The notes under the pieces: model-generated
Seen by the model: only the letters and a program-made list of their open reading frames with translations
Databases searched by the model: none
What the model was told of the DNA's origin: nothing
From: Clostridiales bacterium
Lineage (GTDB): Bacteria > Bacillota > Clostridia > Oscillospirales > Oscillospiraceae
Length of the DNA: 54,190 nucleotides
Assembly: GCA_022787565.1 (NCBI GenBank)
Contig: JALFVN010000015.1
Coordinates: forward strand, 1 to 54,190
Direction: 5' to 3'
Program-made: the position numbers and the translations under genes
Part shown: one piece after another, positions 34,508-43,609 of the stretch
Position numbering within the stretch: position 1 is the stretch's first letter
How the letters are laid out: every line of letters starts with the position of its first letter

Positions 34508-35881
34508 ATGAACATAGAGGAGCTCTTAAACCGGCAGCGCGCATTTTTTCGCAGCGGAGCAACCCTCTCCGTGGATTTTCGACTTGAGCATCTCAAAAAG
34601 CTGTACCGTGCCGTTCAGAAATACGAGAGTGAGATCGGCAGAGCGCTTTGCAGCGACCTGGGAAAAAGCGATTTTGAGGGCTTTATGTGCGAGACGGGGC
34701 TGGTTTTATCCGAGCTGCACTACATGATCCGCCATACCCGCAGCTTTGCCCGGGAGCGCCGGGTACACACGCCCCTGGCCCAGTTTGCGTCCGGAAGTTT
34801 CCGGAAGCCCTCCCCCTATGGGAACACGCTGATCATGAGTCCATGGAACTACCCCTTTCTTCTGACCCTGGATCCCCTGGCAGACGCCATTGCCGCCGGG
34901 AATACCGCTATTGTGAAGCCCAGCGCCTATTCTCCGGCCACCAGCGCCCTGATCCGGAAGATCATCGAGGAGTGCTTCCCGCCGGAATATGTGGCGGTGG
35001 TGACCGGCGGACGGGAGGAAAACCGTGCTTTGCTTGAGCAGAAGTTTGACTTTGTTTTCTTCACCGGCAGTCAGAGCGTGGGAAAAGAGGTGCTACGGCA
35101 CACGGCGGAAACCCTGACTCCCGCTGTTTTGGAGCTGGGCGGAAAAAGCCCCTGCATTGTAGACAGCACAGCCAAAATCCAACTTGCCGCGAAACGGATC
35201 GTTTTCGGTAAGCTGATCAACTGCGGGCAGACCTGCGTGGCTCCCGATTATATTCTCTGCCAGCGCAGCGTGAAGGATCAGCTTGTACAGGAGCTCTGCC
35301 GCCAGATCAAGCTACAGTACGGCGAGGCCCCCCTGTCAAATCCGGATTACGGCAGGATCATCAACGAAAAACACTTTGATCGGATCTGCGGCCTGATCGA
35401 CCGGGAGAAAACCGTGCTGGGCGGCAAGACAAACAGAGAAACGCTGCAAATTGAGCCCACGGTGATGGACAATGTATCCTGGCACGATCCTGTGATGCAG
35501 CAGGAAATCTTTGGCCCGATTCTGCCCGTTCTGACCTTTGATACTTTTGAAGAGCTTTATTCCCTTTTGACCGAAAGGCCAAAACCGCTGGCCCTCTATC
35601 TGTTCTCCGAGGATAAGCGGCGGATGAAGGAGATCTCTCAGCGCTGTTCTTACGGCGGCGGCTGTATGAACGACACCCTGATTCATCTGGCCACCAGTGA
35701 AATGGGCTTCGGCGGCGTGGGTGAGAGCGGTATGGGCGCTTACCACGGTCGGGATGGTTTCAATGCATTTTCCCATACCAAAAGTATCGTGGAAAAGAAG
35801 ACCTGGATCGACCTGCCCATACGGTATCAGCCCTATAACAAAGGTGTATATGCCAAACTCCTGCATATATTCCTGAAATAA
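34508..35881 (+). CDS. Aldehyde dehydrogenase family protein
   Basis: This 457-residue enzyme is like class 3 (fatty) aldehyde dehydrogenases that oxidise aldehydes with NAD(P)+. The NAD-binding FFTGSQSVGKEV (about residues 184-195), the general-base Glu in LELGGKSP (about 210-217), and the catalytic Cys in NCGQTCVAPDY (about residues 238-248) are intact. The C-terminal GESGMGAYHG is typical of the class 3 group. It has no operon partner and is flanked by hairpins on both sides. The substrate is unknown. Confidence 0.93.
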   Translation: MNIEELLNRQRAFFRSGATLSVDFRLEHLKKLYRAVQKYESEIGRALCSDLGKSDFEGFMCETGLVLSELHYMIRHTRSFARERRVHTPLAQFASGSFRKPSPYGNTLIMSPWNYPFLLTLDPLADAIAAGNTAIVKPSAYSPATSALIRKIIEECFPPEYVAVVTGGREENRALLEQKFDFVFFTGSQSVGKEVLRHTAETLTPAVLELGGKSPCIVDSTAKIQLAAKRIVFGKLINCGQTCVAPDYILCQRSVKDQLVQELCRQIKLQYGEAPLSNPDYGRIINEKHFDRICGLIDREKTVLGGKTNRETLQIEPTVMDNVSWHDPVMQQEIFGPILPVLTFDTFEELYSLLTERPKPLALYLFSEDKRRMKEISQRCSYGGGCMNDTLIHLATSEMGFGGVGESGMGAYHGRDGFNAFSHTKSIVEKKTWIDLPIRYQPYNKGVYAKLLHIFLK

Positions 35882-35892
35882 GGCAAAATAAC

Positions 35893-35925
35893 GCCCTCTG
35901 CACATCATAACGAAGCGCAGAGGGC
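35893..35925. terminator. Bidirectional terminator between the ALDH gene and tyrS
   Basis: A 9-bp perfect GC-rich stem (35893-35901 with 35917-35925) is flanked by ATATTTTG on the right and by A-rich bases on the left, so it can serve both convergent genes. Confidence 0.75.
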
Positions 35926-35934
35926 ATATTTTGT

Positions 35935-37158
35935 TTATTTCAGGATGACCTTGTTGGAATTTTTCTTGCCGCGCCAGAGGATGACACCGTTTTTCAGTTC
36001 ATCTGCGCTGAAGCTTTTGCCGATGTCCGTCACCTTCGTGCCGTCCGCAGATACGCCGCCCTGCTGAATGTTCCGGCGGGCGTCGGATTTGGAGGAGCAG
36101 AGACCGGTTTTGACAAGCAGACTCATAATGTCGATGCATCCGTCGCTCAGGTCCGCTTCGGTCAGTTCGGTGGTCGGCATATTGTCGCTGGCCCCTGCGC
36201 CGGAGAAGAGCGCCTTTGCGGAAGCCTCTGCCGATTTTGCTTCCTCTTCGCCATGGACGAGGCTGGTAAGCTCGTAGGCCAGGATCTCCTTTGCCCGGTT
36301 GAGCTGGCTGCCCTCCCATTTATCCATCTCGTCGATCTGCTCAAGAGGCAGGAAGGTCAGCATACGGATGCACTTGAGCACGTCGGAGTCGGCCACATTG
36401 CGCCAGTACTGGTAAAATTCAAAGGGGCTTGTCTTATTGGGATCAAGCCACACGGCATTTCCGGCGGTCTTGCCCATCTTCTTGCCCTGGGAGTCGGTGA
36501 GCAGGGTGATGGTCATGGCATGGGCGTCTTTGCCCAGCTTACGGCGGATCAGCTCCGTGCCGCCCAGCATATTGCTCCACTGATCGTCCCCGCCGAACTG
36601 CATGTTGCAGTTGTAGTGCTGGAACAGGTAGTAGAAGTCGTAGCTCTGCATGATCATGTAGTTGAATTCCAGGAAGCTCAGGCCCTTTTCCATGCGCTGC
36701 TTGTAGCACTCTGCCCGGAGCATGTTGTTGACGGAGAAGCAGGCGCCAACCTCACGCAGCAGTTCAACATAGTTCAGGCTCAAAAGCCAGTCGGCGTTGT
36801 TGATCATGAGAGCCTTGCCCTCGGAAAAGTCGATAAAGCGCTCCATCTGCCGTTTGAAGCACTCGGCGTTATGCTCGATATCCTCCCGGGTGAGCATCTT
36901 GCGCATGTCGGTACGGCCGGAGGGATCGCCGATCATGGTAGTGCCGCCGCCGATCAGGGCAATGGGCTTATTCCCGGCCATCTGAAGGCGCTTCATCAGG
37001 GTCAAAGCCATGAAGTGCCCGGCTGTAAGGCTGTCCGCCGTACAGTCAAAGCCGATATAGAAGGTGGCCTTGCCGTTATTGATCATTTCCCGGATCTCGT
37101 CCTCGTTGGTCACCTGGGCAATCAGTCCTCTTGCCACCAGTTCTTCATAAATTCCCAT
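35935..37158 (-). CDS. tyrS: Tyrosyl-tRNA synthetase
   Basis: This class I synthetase of about 407 residues charges tRNA-Tyr. The HIGH-equivalent is the TAGH of SLTAGHFMALTL (about residue 47), the KMSKS-equivalent is KMGKT in SQGKKMGKTAGNA, and an S4 RNA-binding domain ends the protein (SSKSDARRNIQQGGV). The start at 37158 has AGAGG eight bases upstream. It lies 22 bases after the C_GCAxxG_C_C gene, and both are downstream of a T-box leader with a tyrosine specifier, so uncharged tRNA-Tyr should switch it on. Confidence 0.97.
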   Translation of the reverse strand: MGIYEELVARGLIAQVTNEDEIREMINNGKATFYIGFDCTADSLTAGHFMALTLMKRLQMAGNKPIALIGGGTTMIGDPSGRTDMRKMLTREDIEHNAECFKRQMERFIDFSEGKALMINNADWLLSLNYVELLREVGACFSVNNMLRAECYKQRMEKGLSFLEFNYMIMQSYDFYYLFQHYNCNMQFGGDDQWSNMLGGTELIRRKLGKDAHAMTITLLTDSQGKKMGKTAGNAVWLDPNKTSPFEFYQYWRNVADSDVLKCIRMLTFLPLEQIDEMDKWEGSQLNRAKEILAYELTSLVHGEEEAKSAEASAKALFSGAGASDNMPTTELTEADLSDGCIDIMSLLVKTGLCSSKSDARRNIQQGGVSADGTKVTDIGKSFSADELKNGVILWRGKKNSNKVILK

Positions 37159-37180
37159 ATCCATTACCTCTTTCAAAAGT

Positions 37181-37567
37181 TTATTTGTTTCCTATGATTT
37201 CCTCGGCCATCCGGGCCGCATTTTCAATTAATTCCGCACAGCTTTTGCCCGCCTTCTTCAGTTCAAGGCATCTGACGCATCCGTACTTTTCCCGGAAGAA
37301 GTTGACCAGTTGTTTTGTCTGCGCGGCTGTTCCGGCTTTAACCTCAGGATCCCCTGGGTCCCCGGACTGAGAAACGCCGATCGCCATTACCGCGCCGGAG
37401 ATCGCTCCGCAGATTTCCCCGCTGCGTATACCGCCGCCAAAGCCGGCGGAGATCGCCTGGGCCGTTTTTTCGTCCAGCCCCGTATAATCGCCGCAGGCGC
37501 AAAGCACACTCTGCGCGCAATTAAAGCCGCTTTGGTGGAGCTTCGTCGCTTTTTCTTTGATATCCAT
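37181..37567 (-). CDS. C_GCAxxG_C_C family protein
   Basis: This 128-residue protein carries the family cysteine pattern: FNCAQSVLCACG (about residues 15-26), then ICGAISG (about 53-59), then YGCVRCLELKKAGKSC (about 93-108). Such proteins may bind a metal or redox cofactor through these cysteines; the biochemical role is not established. The start at 37567 is preceded by AAGGAG. It is the first gene under the tyrosine T-box leader, ahead of tyrS. Confidence 0.88.
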   Translation of the reverse strand: MDIKEKATKLHQSGFNCAQSVLCACGDYTGLDEKTAQAISAGFGGGIRSGEICGAISGAVMAIGVSQSGDPGDPEVKAGTAAQTKQLVNFFREKYGCVRCLELKKAGKSCAELIENAARMAEEIIGNK

Positions 37568-37838
37568 GATAATCTCCTTACAAAAAGCCCCCTGTCCCTT
37601 GGGACAGAGGGCATTGTTATGCGGTACCACCTCTGTATATCCGCGCCTCACGGCGCAGACCTCACGGAGTGCGAAGCACTCCCGCGCTATACCGGGCGTC
37701 CCCGTCACAGCCTACTTGCCCCTCGCTTTCGGTGTGCCGCTCCAAACCGTATTCGTTCTGCCTCTCTCTCCCTCTTCCAGCAAACGAGGTCTCTCTGCAC
37801 AGAGATAACAGCCTACTCCTGTTCTTCATCGCGTTACC
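37568..37838 (-). ncRNA. T-box riboswitch leader, tyrosine specifier
   Basis: On the minus strand the T-box sequence AGAGGTGGTACCGC occurs at 37634-37621, close to the consensus AGGGTGGNACCGCG that binds the free tRNA acceptor end. Upstream, a stem I region holds GAATACGG, with TAC (37751-37749), a tyrosine codon, in the specifier position. An AGTA motif and purine-rich stem lie before it. A terminator hairpin (37612-37587) with TTTTT (37586-37582) follows the T-box. When tRNA-Tyr is uncharged, the antiterminator forms and the operon is read. Confidence 0.93.
37582..37612 (-). terminator. Rho-independent terminator of the T-box leader
   Basis: An 11-bp stem with one G-U pair encloses a 4-base loop, followed by five T on the minus strand. 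It ends 15 bases before the ATG of the C_GCAxxG_C_C gene, with AAGGAG between. Confidence 0.92.
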
Positions 37839-37843
37839 TGTGG

Positions 37844-37872
37844 ATTATACCGTATACTTTATTTCCTGTCAA
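37844..37872 (-). promoter_or_regulatory. Consensus sigma-A promoter for the T-box operon
   Basis: On the minus strand the -35 is TTGACA (37872-37867), the -10 is TATAAT (37849-37844) and the spacer is 17 bases: all consensus. The -35 overlaps the stop codon of recN at 37869. Confidence 0.93.
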
Positions 37873-39554
37873 GACACGGCTTTCTTAAACTCTTCCGCGG
37901 CCGCAAGCTGCTCCTGGGCGCTGGCCAGCGTGGTGGGCGTAATATTGTCTCCACCGTGGAGCCGGGCAAGCTCACGTTTTCTGCCCTCGGTGTCCAGGGC
38001 TCGTACCTGGGTGAAGGTTCTTCCCTGTCGCTCCTCCTTGGAGATGACAAAATGGCTGTCGGCCATAGCGGCAATCTGGGGCAGATGGGTCACACACATC
38101 ACCTGCTTGCCTTTGGAAACGCTGTACAGCTTTTCGCCCACGCGCTGGGCAGCAATGCCGGATACGCCCGTATCGATCTCATCAAAAATCATGGTAGAGA
38201 CCGGATCTTTTTCCGCAAATACATTTTTCATGGCCAGCATGATCCGGCTCAGCTCACCGCCGGAGGCAATCTTGCTGATGCGGCCCATCTCCTCGCCGGC
38301 ATTTGCCGACATAACAAAGCGGATCTGATCCATTCCGTTTGCGTCAAAACCAAGCTTGTTTTCCACCGGGGCAAACTCCACGGCAAAGCGCACGGAAGGC
38401 ATATTCAGATCCCTTAGCTCGGAAACAATGCGGTTTTCCAGCGCGTCCGCGGCCTGATGACGCATGCGGCTCAGGTTTTCCGCTGCGGAAAGGCAGCGGG
38501 TTTTCTGTGCTTCCAGCTCCTTGTTCAGCTTCAGAAGCCGCTCATCGGAATACTGGATCTCGTCCAGCTTATCGCGGCACTGACAGAGATAGTCCATCAG
38601 CTCCGCTTCATCCTTTCCATATTTTCGGTTCAGCTTATTGAGAAGGGCAAGCCGGGTCTCCAACCGGTCATATTCCTCCGGGGAGAAGTCCAGGCTTTCC
38701 TTGAAATCCCGGAGAAGCTCCGCCGCATCGGTAAGGGAAAACACCGCGTCGCTTATGCTGCTCCGTGCCTTTTCCAGTTCCGGCGCAATAGCCGCGGCGC
38801 GCTGGGCATAGTATTCCGCGTTCTGCGCCAGCGTAAGGGCATTTTCCTCTCCGCCGTACAGGGCGGAGTATGCCTCGTCAATGGCCTCGGTCAGCTTTTC
38901 GGCGTTTCTGAGCAGGTCGCGGCGGGAAGAGAGCTCGTCCATTTCTCCCACCTTCAGCTCAGCTTTTTCCAGTTCGCTGATCTGAAAGCTGAGACTGTCG
39001 CTCAGTCGGGCTTTTTCCAGCTCATCCATGTTGAGCTTAGCCATTTCTTTTTCAATGGCTCTGTATTTTTCATACTGCCTGCCGTATTCCGCAAGGCTGT
39101 CTTCATAAGAGCCGAAACGGTCCAGATATTCCCTGTGTCTGCGCTCATCCATCAGCTGGCGCCCGTCGTTCTGCCCGTGGATATCCACCAGCAGGGCGGC
39201 AAGCTCCTTCATCTGGGCGGCGGTGACCGGGGCTCCGCATACCCGGCAGGAGCTTTTCCCGTCAGCGCTGATACGGCGCTGCAGGATCAGTTCATCCTCC
39301 GCTTCGATCTCGTTATCCCGAAGCCACTGCTCCGTGGCCCTGTCCAGGTCGAAAACCGCGCTGACCAGGCCCTTCTCTGCGCCATGGCGCACAAGCTCGC
39401 GGCTGACTCTTTCGCCCAGGACCGCGCCGATGGAGTCGATCACGATGGATTTGCCGGCGCCGGTTTCGCCGGTGAGCACATTCAGTCCGCCGGCAAAGCT
39501 GATGTCCGCCCGTTCAATGACCGCAATATTTTCAATGTGAAGCTCATTTAACAT
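37869..39554 (-). CDS. recN: DNA repair protein RecN
   Basis: This SMC-like ATPase of about 561 residues acts in double-strand break repair. Walker A is GETGAGKSIVID (about residues 31-42). A long coiled coil occupies the middle (about 150-370), and the ABC signature and Walker B (KIASGGELSRIMLAMK, then MIFDEIDTGVSG) are in the C-terminal half. The start at 39554 has AGGA close by, and the longer GTG start lacks a ribosome binding site. It follows argR, the standard Firmicute order. Confidence 0.96.
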   Translation of the reverse strand: MLNELHIENIAVIERADISFAGGLNVLTGETGAGKSIVIDSIGAVLGERVSRELVRHGAEKGLVSAVFDLDRATEQWLRDNEIEAEDELILQRRISADGKSSCRVCGAPVTAAQMKELAALLVDIHGQNDGRQLMDERRHREYLDRFGSYEDSLAEYGRQYEKYRAIEKEMAKLNMDELEKARLSDSLSFQISELEKAELKVGEMDELSSRRDLLRNAEKLTEAIDEAYSALYGGEENALTLAQNAEYYAQRAAAIAPELEKARSSISDAVFSLTDAAELLRDFKESLDFSPEEYDRLETRLALLNKLNRKYGKDEAELMDYLCQCRDKLDEIQYSDERLLKLNKELEAQKTRCLSAAENLSRMRHQAADALENRIVSELRDLNMPSVRFAVEFAPVENKLGFDANGMDQIRFVMSANAGEEMGRISKIASGGELSRIMLAMKNVFAEKDPVSTMIFDEIDTGVSGIAAQRVGEKLYSVSKGKQVMCVTHLPQIAAMADSHFVISKEERQGRTFTQVRALDTEGRKRELARLHGGDNITPTTLASAQEQLAAAEEFKKAVS

Positions 39555-39583
39555 AATCCTGCTCCCCACGCCGGAATAACCGG

Positions 39584-40036
39584 TTAAAAAATGGTCTCGA
39601 TCTCGTGATAAAACCTGAGGGCTGATTCACTGTCCCTCATGGCAAGAAAAGCCGTGTCGTCTCCCGCAAGGGTACCGACCAGATTTTCGATGTGCATCCC
39701 GTCAATGGCGGAGCACGCCGCCGAGGCAAGTCCAGGCAGCGTTTTAATCACCAGAAGATTCTGCGCCACATCAAAGGATATAAGACTCTCCTTCAAAATG
39801 GTTTTCAGTTTCTGGCTGGAATTATCCTGCTCAGGTCTTGCCGCCTGTACATAACGGTAGTTCCCCTTCGGCCCAAGCTCCTTAACCAGACGCATGTCTT
39901 TAATGTCTCTTGAAAGCGTGGCCTGTGTGCTTTTCACGCCGCGTTCCGCAAGGGCACGCATGAGCTGGTGTTGGGTCTCGATATCACGCTCTGAAATGAT
40001 CTCCAGTATAACGCTCTGTCTGCCCGGTTTCATCAA
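39584..40036 (-). CDS. argR: Arginine repressor ArgR
   Basis: The 150-residue regulator has an N-terminal winged helix (about residues 5-70, with STQATLSRDIKDMRLVKEL) and a C-terminal arginine-binding, hexamer-forming domain in which the GTLAGDDTAF motif (about 121-130) is intact. It senses arginine and controls its synthesis and breakdown. Its place between nadK and recN is conserved among Clostridia and Bacilli. Confidence 0.95.
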   Translation of the reverse strand: MMKPGRQSVILEIISERDIETQHQLMRALAERGVKSTQATLSRDIKDMRLVKELGPKGNYRYVQAARPEQDNSSQKLKTILKESLISFDVAQNLLVIKTLPGLASAACSAIDGMHIENLVGTLAGDDTAFLAMRDSESALRFYHEIETIF

Positions 40037-40057
40037 CTTCCCTCCAGTTTTTTTCGA

Positions 40058-40903
40058 TCAAGTCAATTTTTCAAATGCCAGTTCATAAAAGCTCTTTCGC
40101 CCCATGTCCACCATGAGTGTGCAGTGTTCAGAACGTTCTGCCAAAAGCATATCGCCGTTGGACAGGTCTAACACGGGGTTTCCGTCAACGGAAAGATAAG
40201 CCTTGCGCCCGTGAAGCTTTTCCGCTTTGACGCTGATCCTGCGCCCGGGACCAAGCACAAAGGAGCGTGCGCTCATCATATGAGCGCAGATGGGGCTGAG
40301 GATCATGGCGTCTGCCTCCGGCTCAACAATGGGACCGCCGGCAGACATGGAGTATCCGGTGGAGCCGGTGGCGGTGGAAATGATCACGCCGTCTCCCGAA
40401 AAGCTGGTCATCCTCTCCCCGTCACACCAGGCGCTGATCTTCACACAGTCCCCATAGCCATGGACCACTGCATCATTCAGGGCATAGTCGGTATAAACCG
40501 CCTTGCCGTCCCGGATCAGAGATACGTCCAGCATCGTTCTTCTGCTTATTTTATACTCGCCCCTGGCCGCTTTAACGATCAGGCCGATATCCTCGGGCTC
40601 CAGCGCAGCCATAAAGCCTTTGGTGCCCAGATTTACGCCCAGGAGCGGGACTTCCAGCCCCTTGATCTGCCTGGACACGGCAAGAATCGTTCCATCGCCG
40701 CCGATGATGATGATCAGCGAGCAGTCCCGGGCAATATCGCCCAGACGCTCCGTTTCAATATTGTCCGGAATAACACGGTCATTTTCTCCGGCAAAAACCG
40801 GGCAGACCGCCGTTTTGAAACCTGCGTCGTTTAATAGCTTCACGGCCTGTCTGGTCAGTTTCAGCTCCGCGTCGCGGAAAGGATTCGGACAAATGGCAAT
40901 CAA
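40058..40903 (-). CDS. nadK: NAD kinase
   Basis: The 281-residue enzyme phosphorylates NAD+ to NADP+. The signature GGDGTILAV is near residue 69, and the second motif NDAVVHGYGD and TATGSTGYSMSAGGP (about residues 177-191) are intact. It lies 19 bases after the tlyA gene and before argR, as usual in this block. Confidence 0.96.
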   Translation of the reverse strand: MIAICPNPFRDAELKLTRQAVKLLNDAGFKTAVCPVFAGENDRVIPDNIETERLGDIARDCSLIIIIGGDGTILAVSRQIKGLEVPLLGVNLGTKGFMAALEPEDIGLIVKAARGEYKISRRTMLDVSLIRDGKAVYTDYALNDAVVHGYGDCVKISAWCDGERMTSFSGDGVIISTATGSTGYSMSAGGPIVEPEADAMILSPICAHMMSARSFVLGPGRRISVKAEKLHGRKAYLSVDGNPVLDLSNGDMLLAERSEHCTLMVDMGRKSFYELAFEKLT

Positions 40904-40922
40904 TTTTGCTGCTCCCTTTCTG

Positions 40923-41717
40923 TTACAGTGCTTTGTGGGACGCTTCCACTACGGCATCCACGTCTATCTCCGCAGGCGCAAAAATGCCGTTTTTCATATG
41001 GCATATATATTCTATGTTTCCCTCCGGGCCTTTTATGGGGGAAAAGTCCAGGCCCTGCACGGAAAGCCCGATCTCCGGGGCAAAATCCAGGATTCCCCTG
41101 ACCACCTGGCGGTGTACCGCCTCATCCCGGACAACGCCTTTTTTGCCCACTTCCTCCCGTCCGGCCTCGAACTGGGGCTTAATGAGACAGATGATGTCTG
41201 CGTTTTCCTTCAGAAGCAGCCTGACCGCCGGAAGAACCAGACGGATGGAAATGAAGGACACGTCCATCACCGCAAGGTCAAGCAGCTCGGGAATCTGCTC
41301 GGAAGTGACATATCTCAGGTTCGTGCGCTCAAGGTTGACGACTCTTTCATCGGTTCTCAGCTTCCAGGCCAGCTGCCCGTAGCCCACATCCACGGCGTAC
41401 ACCTTTTCCGCGCCATGCTGCAAAAGAACGTCGGTAAAGCCGCCGGTAGAGGCGCCGCAGTCGATGCATCTTTTTCCGGCAGGATCTACCGGGAAGACCT
41501 TCAGCGCCTTGTCCAGCTTGAAGCCTCCGCGGCTGACAAAGGGAATGGCCTCTCCCCTGACCTCGATTCTGGCGTCCGGGGCAACCGGCATCCCGGGCTT
41601 GTCCGCCCGCTGGCCGTTGACAAAAACAAGGCCGCTCATGATGGTGGTCTTTGCTCTCTCCCGGCTCTCTGTATAGCCCAGGTCAAAGACCAGCTGATCC
41701 AATCTGACTTTTTTCAT
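40923..41717 (-). CDS. TlyA-family rRNA methyltransferase
   Basis: This 264-residue protein combines an N-terminal S4 RNA-binding domain (about 1-60) with an FtsJ-like SAM-dependent methyltransferase domain. The SAM loop is DCGASTGGFTDVLLQHGA (about residues 81-98), and the catalytic Asp/Lys pair is seen in MDVSFIS and LIKPQFEAGR. TlyA proteins 2'-O-methylate rRNA cytidines. The start overlaps the dxs stop by four bases, which couples the two. Confidence 0.93.
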   Translation of the reverse strand: MKKVRLDQLVFDLGYTESRERAKTTIMSGLVFVNGQRADKPGMPVAPDARIEVRGEAIPFVSRGGFKLDKALKVFPVDPAGKRCIDCGASTGGFTDVLLQHGAEKVYAVDVGYGQLAWKLRTDERVVNLERTNLRYVTSEQIPELLDLAVMDVSFISIRLVLPAVRLLLKENADIICLIKPQFEAGREEVGKKGVVRDEAVHRQVVRGILDFAPEIGLSVQGLDFSPIKGPEGNIEYICHMKNGIFAPAEIDVDAVVEASHKAL

Positions 41718-43567
41718 TGCGTCTTTCCGTTATCCGAACAAATCTCCAGGGCGGATCGGGCGATTCCCTCTCCGTCCAGGCCGTAATCGTGCAGAAGCTC
41801 CTGCACAGAGCCTTGAGGAACGATCCCGTCCCCCAGATTCAAAAGCTTTATTTCTTTCAGGGTGATGGCGTTCTCTGCTGCCGCGGCGGCAAGCTGTTCA
41901 CCCACCGAGCCGGGAGCGCATGCCTCCTCTGCCACGAGGAGACGGCCCGTTTTACCGAGGGAGTTCAACGTCATGGTAAAGGAATTTGGCCTGATCCATC
42001 CCAGCTTGATGATCTCAGCCCCGATCCCCTGCTTTGCAAGGATCTCCGCGGCAGCGAGGGCCTGATTCACCATTGTCCCATAGCAGACCAGGGTCAGATC
42101 ATTACCCGGGCGGATAAGCTGCTCCGGCGCAAGGGAGGAGCCGGTGTATTCCCCTTCTCCGCCTCTGGGGTAACGCAGAGCCACAGGGCCTTTGACCTCT
42201 TTGATGGCAAAGCCCAGCATGTCATGAAGCTCCGAAAAGCTTGCCGGACACAGCACGGTCATCCCCGGTACGGAGCTGAGATAGTTTACATCAAACAGGC
42301 CGTGATGGGTCTCCCCGTCGCTGCCCACAAGACCGGCCCGATCCACGGCCAACACCACATGGAGCTTTTGCAGGGCTACATCGTGAATCAGCATGTCGTA
42401 ACCGCGCTGCAGAAAGCTGGAATAAACGGCAAAAACAGGAACTGCGCCCTGCTTTGCCATTCCGGCCGCCATTGCGACGGCGTGGCCTTCCGCGATCCCG
42501 GTGTCGAAAAACCGCTCCGGGAAACATTTTGCGAAAGCATCCAGTCCGGTGCCGCCGGCCATGGCAGCGGTTATGGCCGCGATCATTTTATTCTGTGCGG
42601 CATATTCGCAGAGGTATTCTCCGAATTTGGAAGAAAAACTGTCCCCCGATTGCTCCAGCTGGCCGGTTTCCGGGTCGAACTTTCCCACACCGTGGTACAT
42701 GTCCGGACGCTGCTCGGCGTAAGGGCAGCCCTTTCCCTTTGTGGTCACCACATGCAGCAGCACCGGCTCGCGCATATCCTTTGCCCAGCGCAGTACCGTT
42801 TCCAGCTTGTTCACATCGTGCCCGTCCACAGGGCCCAGATAGTAAAGACCCATCTCACCAAAGGCGTTTCCCGGCAGCAGCTTTCTTTTCAGCCACTCCT
42901 TGATCCTGTGGTTAAAGCGGTACAGCCCGGGAAGCTTGCAGAAGACCTCCCTGTACCAGCGCTTGAAGCTGATGTAGCCCGGCTTCACCCGCATATCCTG
43001 CAGAAGTCTTGCCATGCCGCCCACATTCTCATTGATGGACATGTTGTTGTCGTTGAGGATAATGACCATGGGCTCGCCGCTGGAAGCGGCATTGGCCAAG
43101 CCCTCATAGGCAAGACCGCCGGTAAGGGCCCCGTCGCCGATAAGGGCCGCAACATCATAATCCTCTCCGGCCAGGGTTCGGGCTCTCGCCATCCCCAGCG
43201 CTACCGAGACGGAATTGGACGCGTGTCCGGCAATAAAAGCGTCGTCCTCTTTTTCATAGGGCTTGGGAAATCCGGAAATTCCACCATGCTGGCGCAGCGT
43301 GGCAAATGAATCTCTCCGGCCGGTGATGATCTTATGGGCATAGCTCTGGTGTCCCACATCAAATACGATCCTGTCGTAAGCGGTATCATACACCCTATGC
43401 AGGGCAACCGTCAGCTCAACGGTGCCCAGATTGGAAGAAAGATGGCCTCCGGTACGGGAGACATTTTTTATAATGAAAGAACGCAGTTCATCGCAGAGAG
43501 GGAGAAGCTCATCCGCATTCAATTTTTTTACATCTTCAGATGAATTGATCTTATCCAATATACTCAA
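41714..43567 (-). CDS. dxs: 1-deoxy-D-xylulose-5-phosphate synthase
   Basis: This thiamine-diphosphate enzyme of about 617 residues makes the first intermediate of the MEP isoprenoid pathway. The motif GDGALTGGLAYEGLANA with the following Asn (NDNNMSI) binds ThDP-Mg, and the acceptor-binding HDVN and the C-terminal transketolase domain are intact. I prefer the TTG at 43567 (reading MSILDKINSSEDVKKL), with AGGGG upstream, because it fits the family N-terminus. A TTG at 43597, also with a fair ribosome binding site, would add ten residues. Confidence 0.95.
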   Translation of the reverse strand: MSILDKINSSEDVKKLNADELLPLCDELRSFIIKNVSRTGGHLSSNLGTVELTVALHRVYDTAYDRIVFDVGHQSYAHKIITGRRDSFATLRQHGGISGFPKPYEKEDDAFIAGHASNSVSVALGMARARTLAGEDYDVAALIGDGALTGGLAYEGLANAASSGEPMVIILNDNNMSINENVGGMARLLQDMRVKPGYISFKRWYREVFCKLPGLYRFNHRIKEWLKRKLLPGNAFGEMGLYYLGPVDGHDVNKLETVLRWAKDMREPVLLHVVTTKGKGCPYAEQRPDMYHGVGKFDPETGQLEQSGDSFSSKFGEYLCEYAAQNKMIAAITAAMAGGTGLDAFAKCFPERFFDTGIAEGHAVAMAAGMAKQGAVPVFAVYSSFLQRGYDMLIHDVALQKLHVVLAVDRAGLVGSDGETHHGLFDVNYLSSVPGMTVLCPASFSELHDMLGFAIKEVKGPVALRYPRGGEGEYTGSSLAPEQLIRPGNDLTLVCYGTMVNQALAAAEILAKQGIGAEIIKLGWIRPNSFTMTLNSLGKTGRLLVAEEACAPGSVGEQLAAAAAENAITLKEIKLLNLGDGIVPQGSVQELLHDYGLDGEGIARSALEICSDNGKTQ

Positions 43568-43609
43568 GACAAAACCCCTGATTTCAGAAGGGCCCAAAAG
43601 TACCCCTCT

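Noticed and set aside
41717-43309. Long plus-strand frame opposite dxs.
   Set aside because: Its composition is antisense-like, and dxs is fully conserved on the other strand with overlaps to tlyA.
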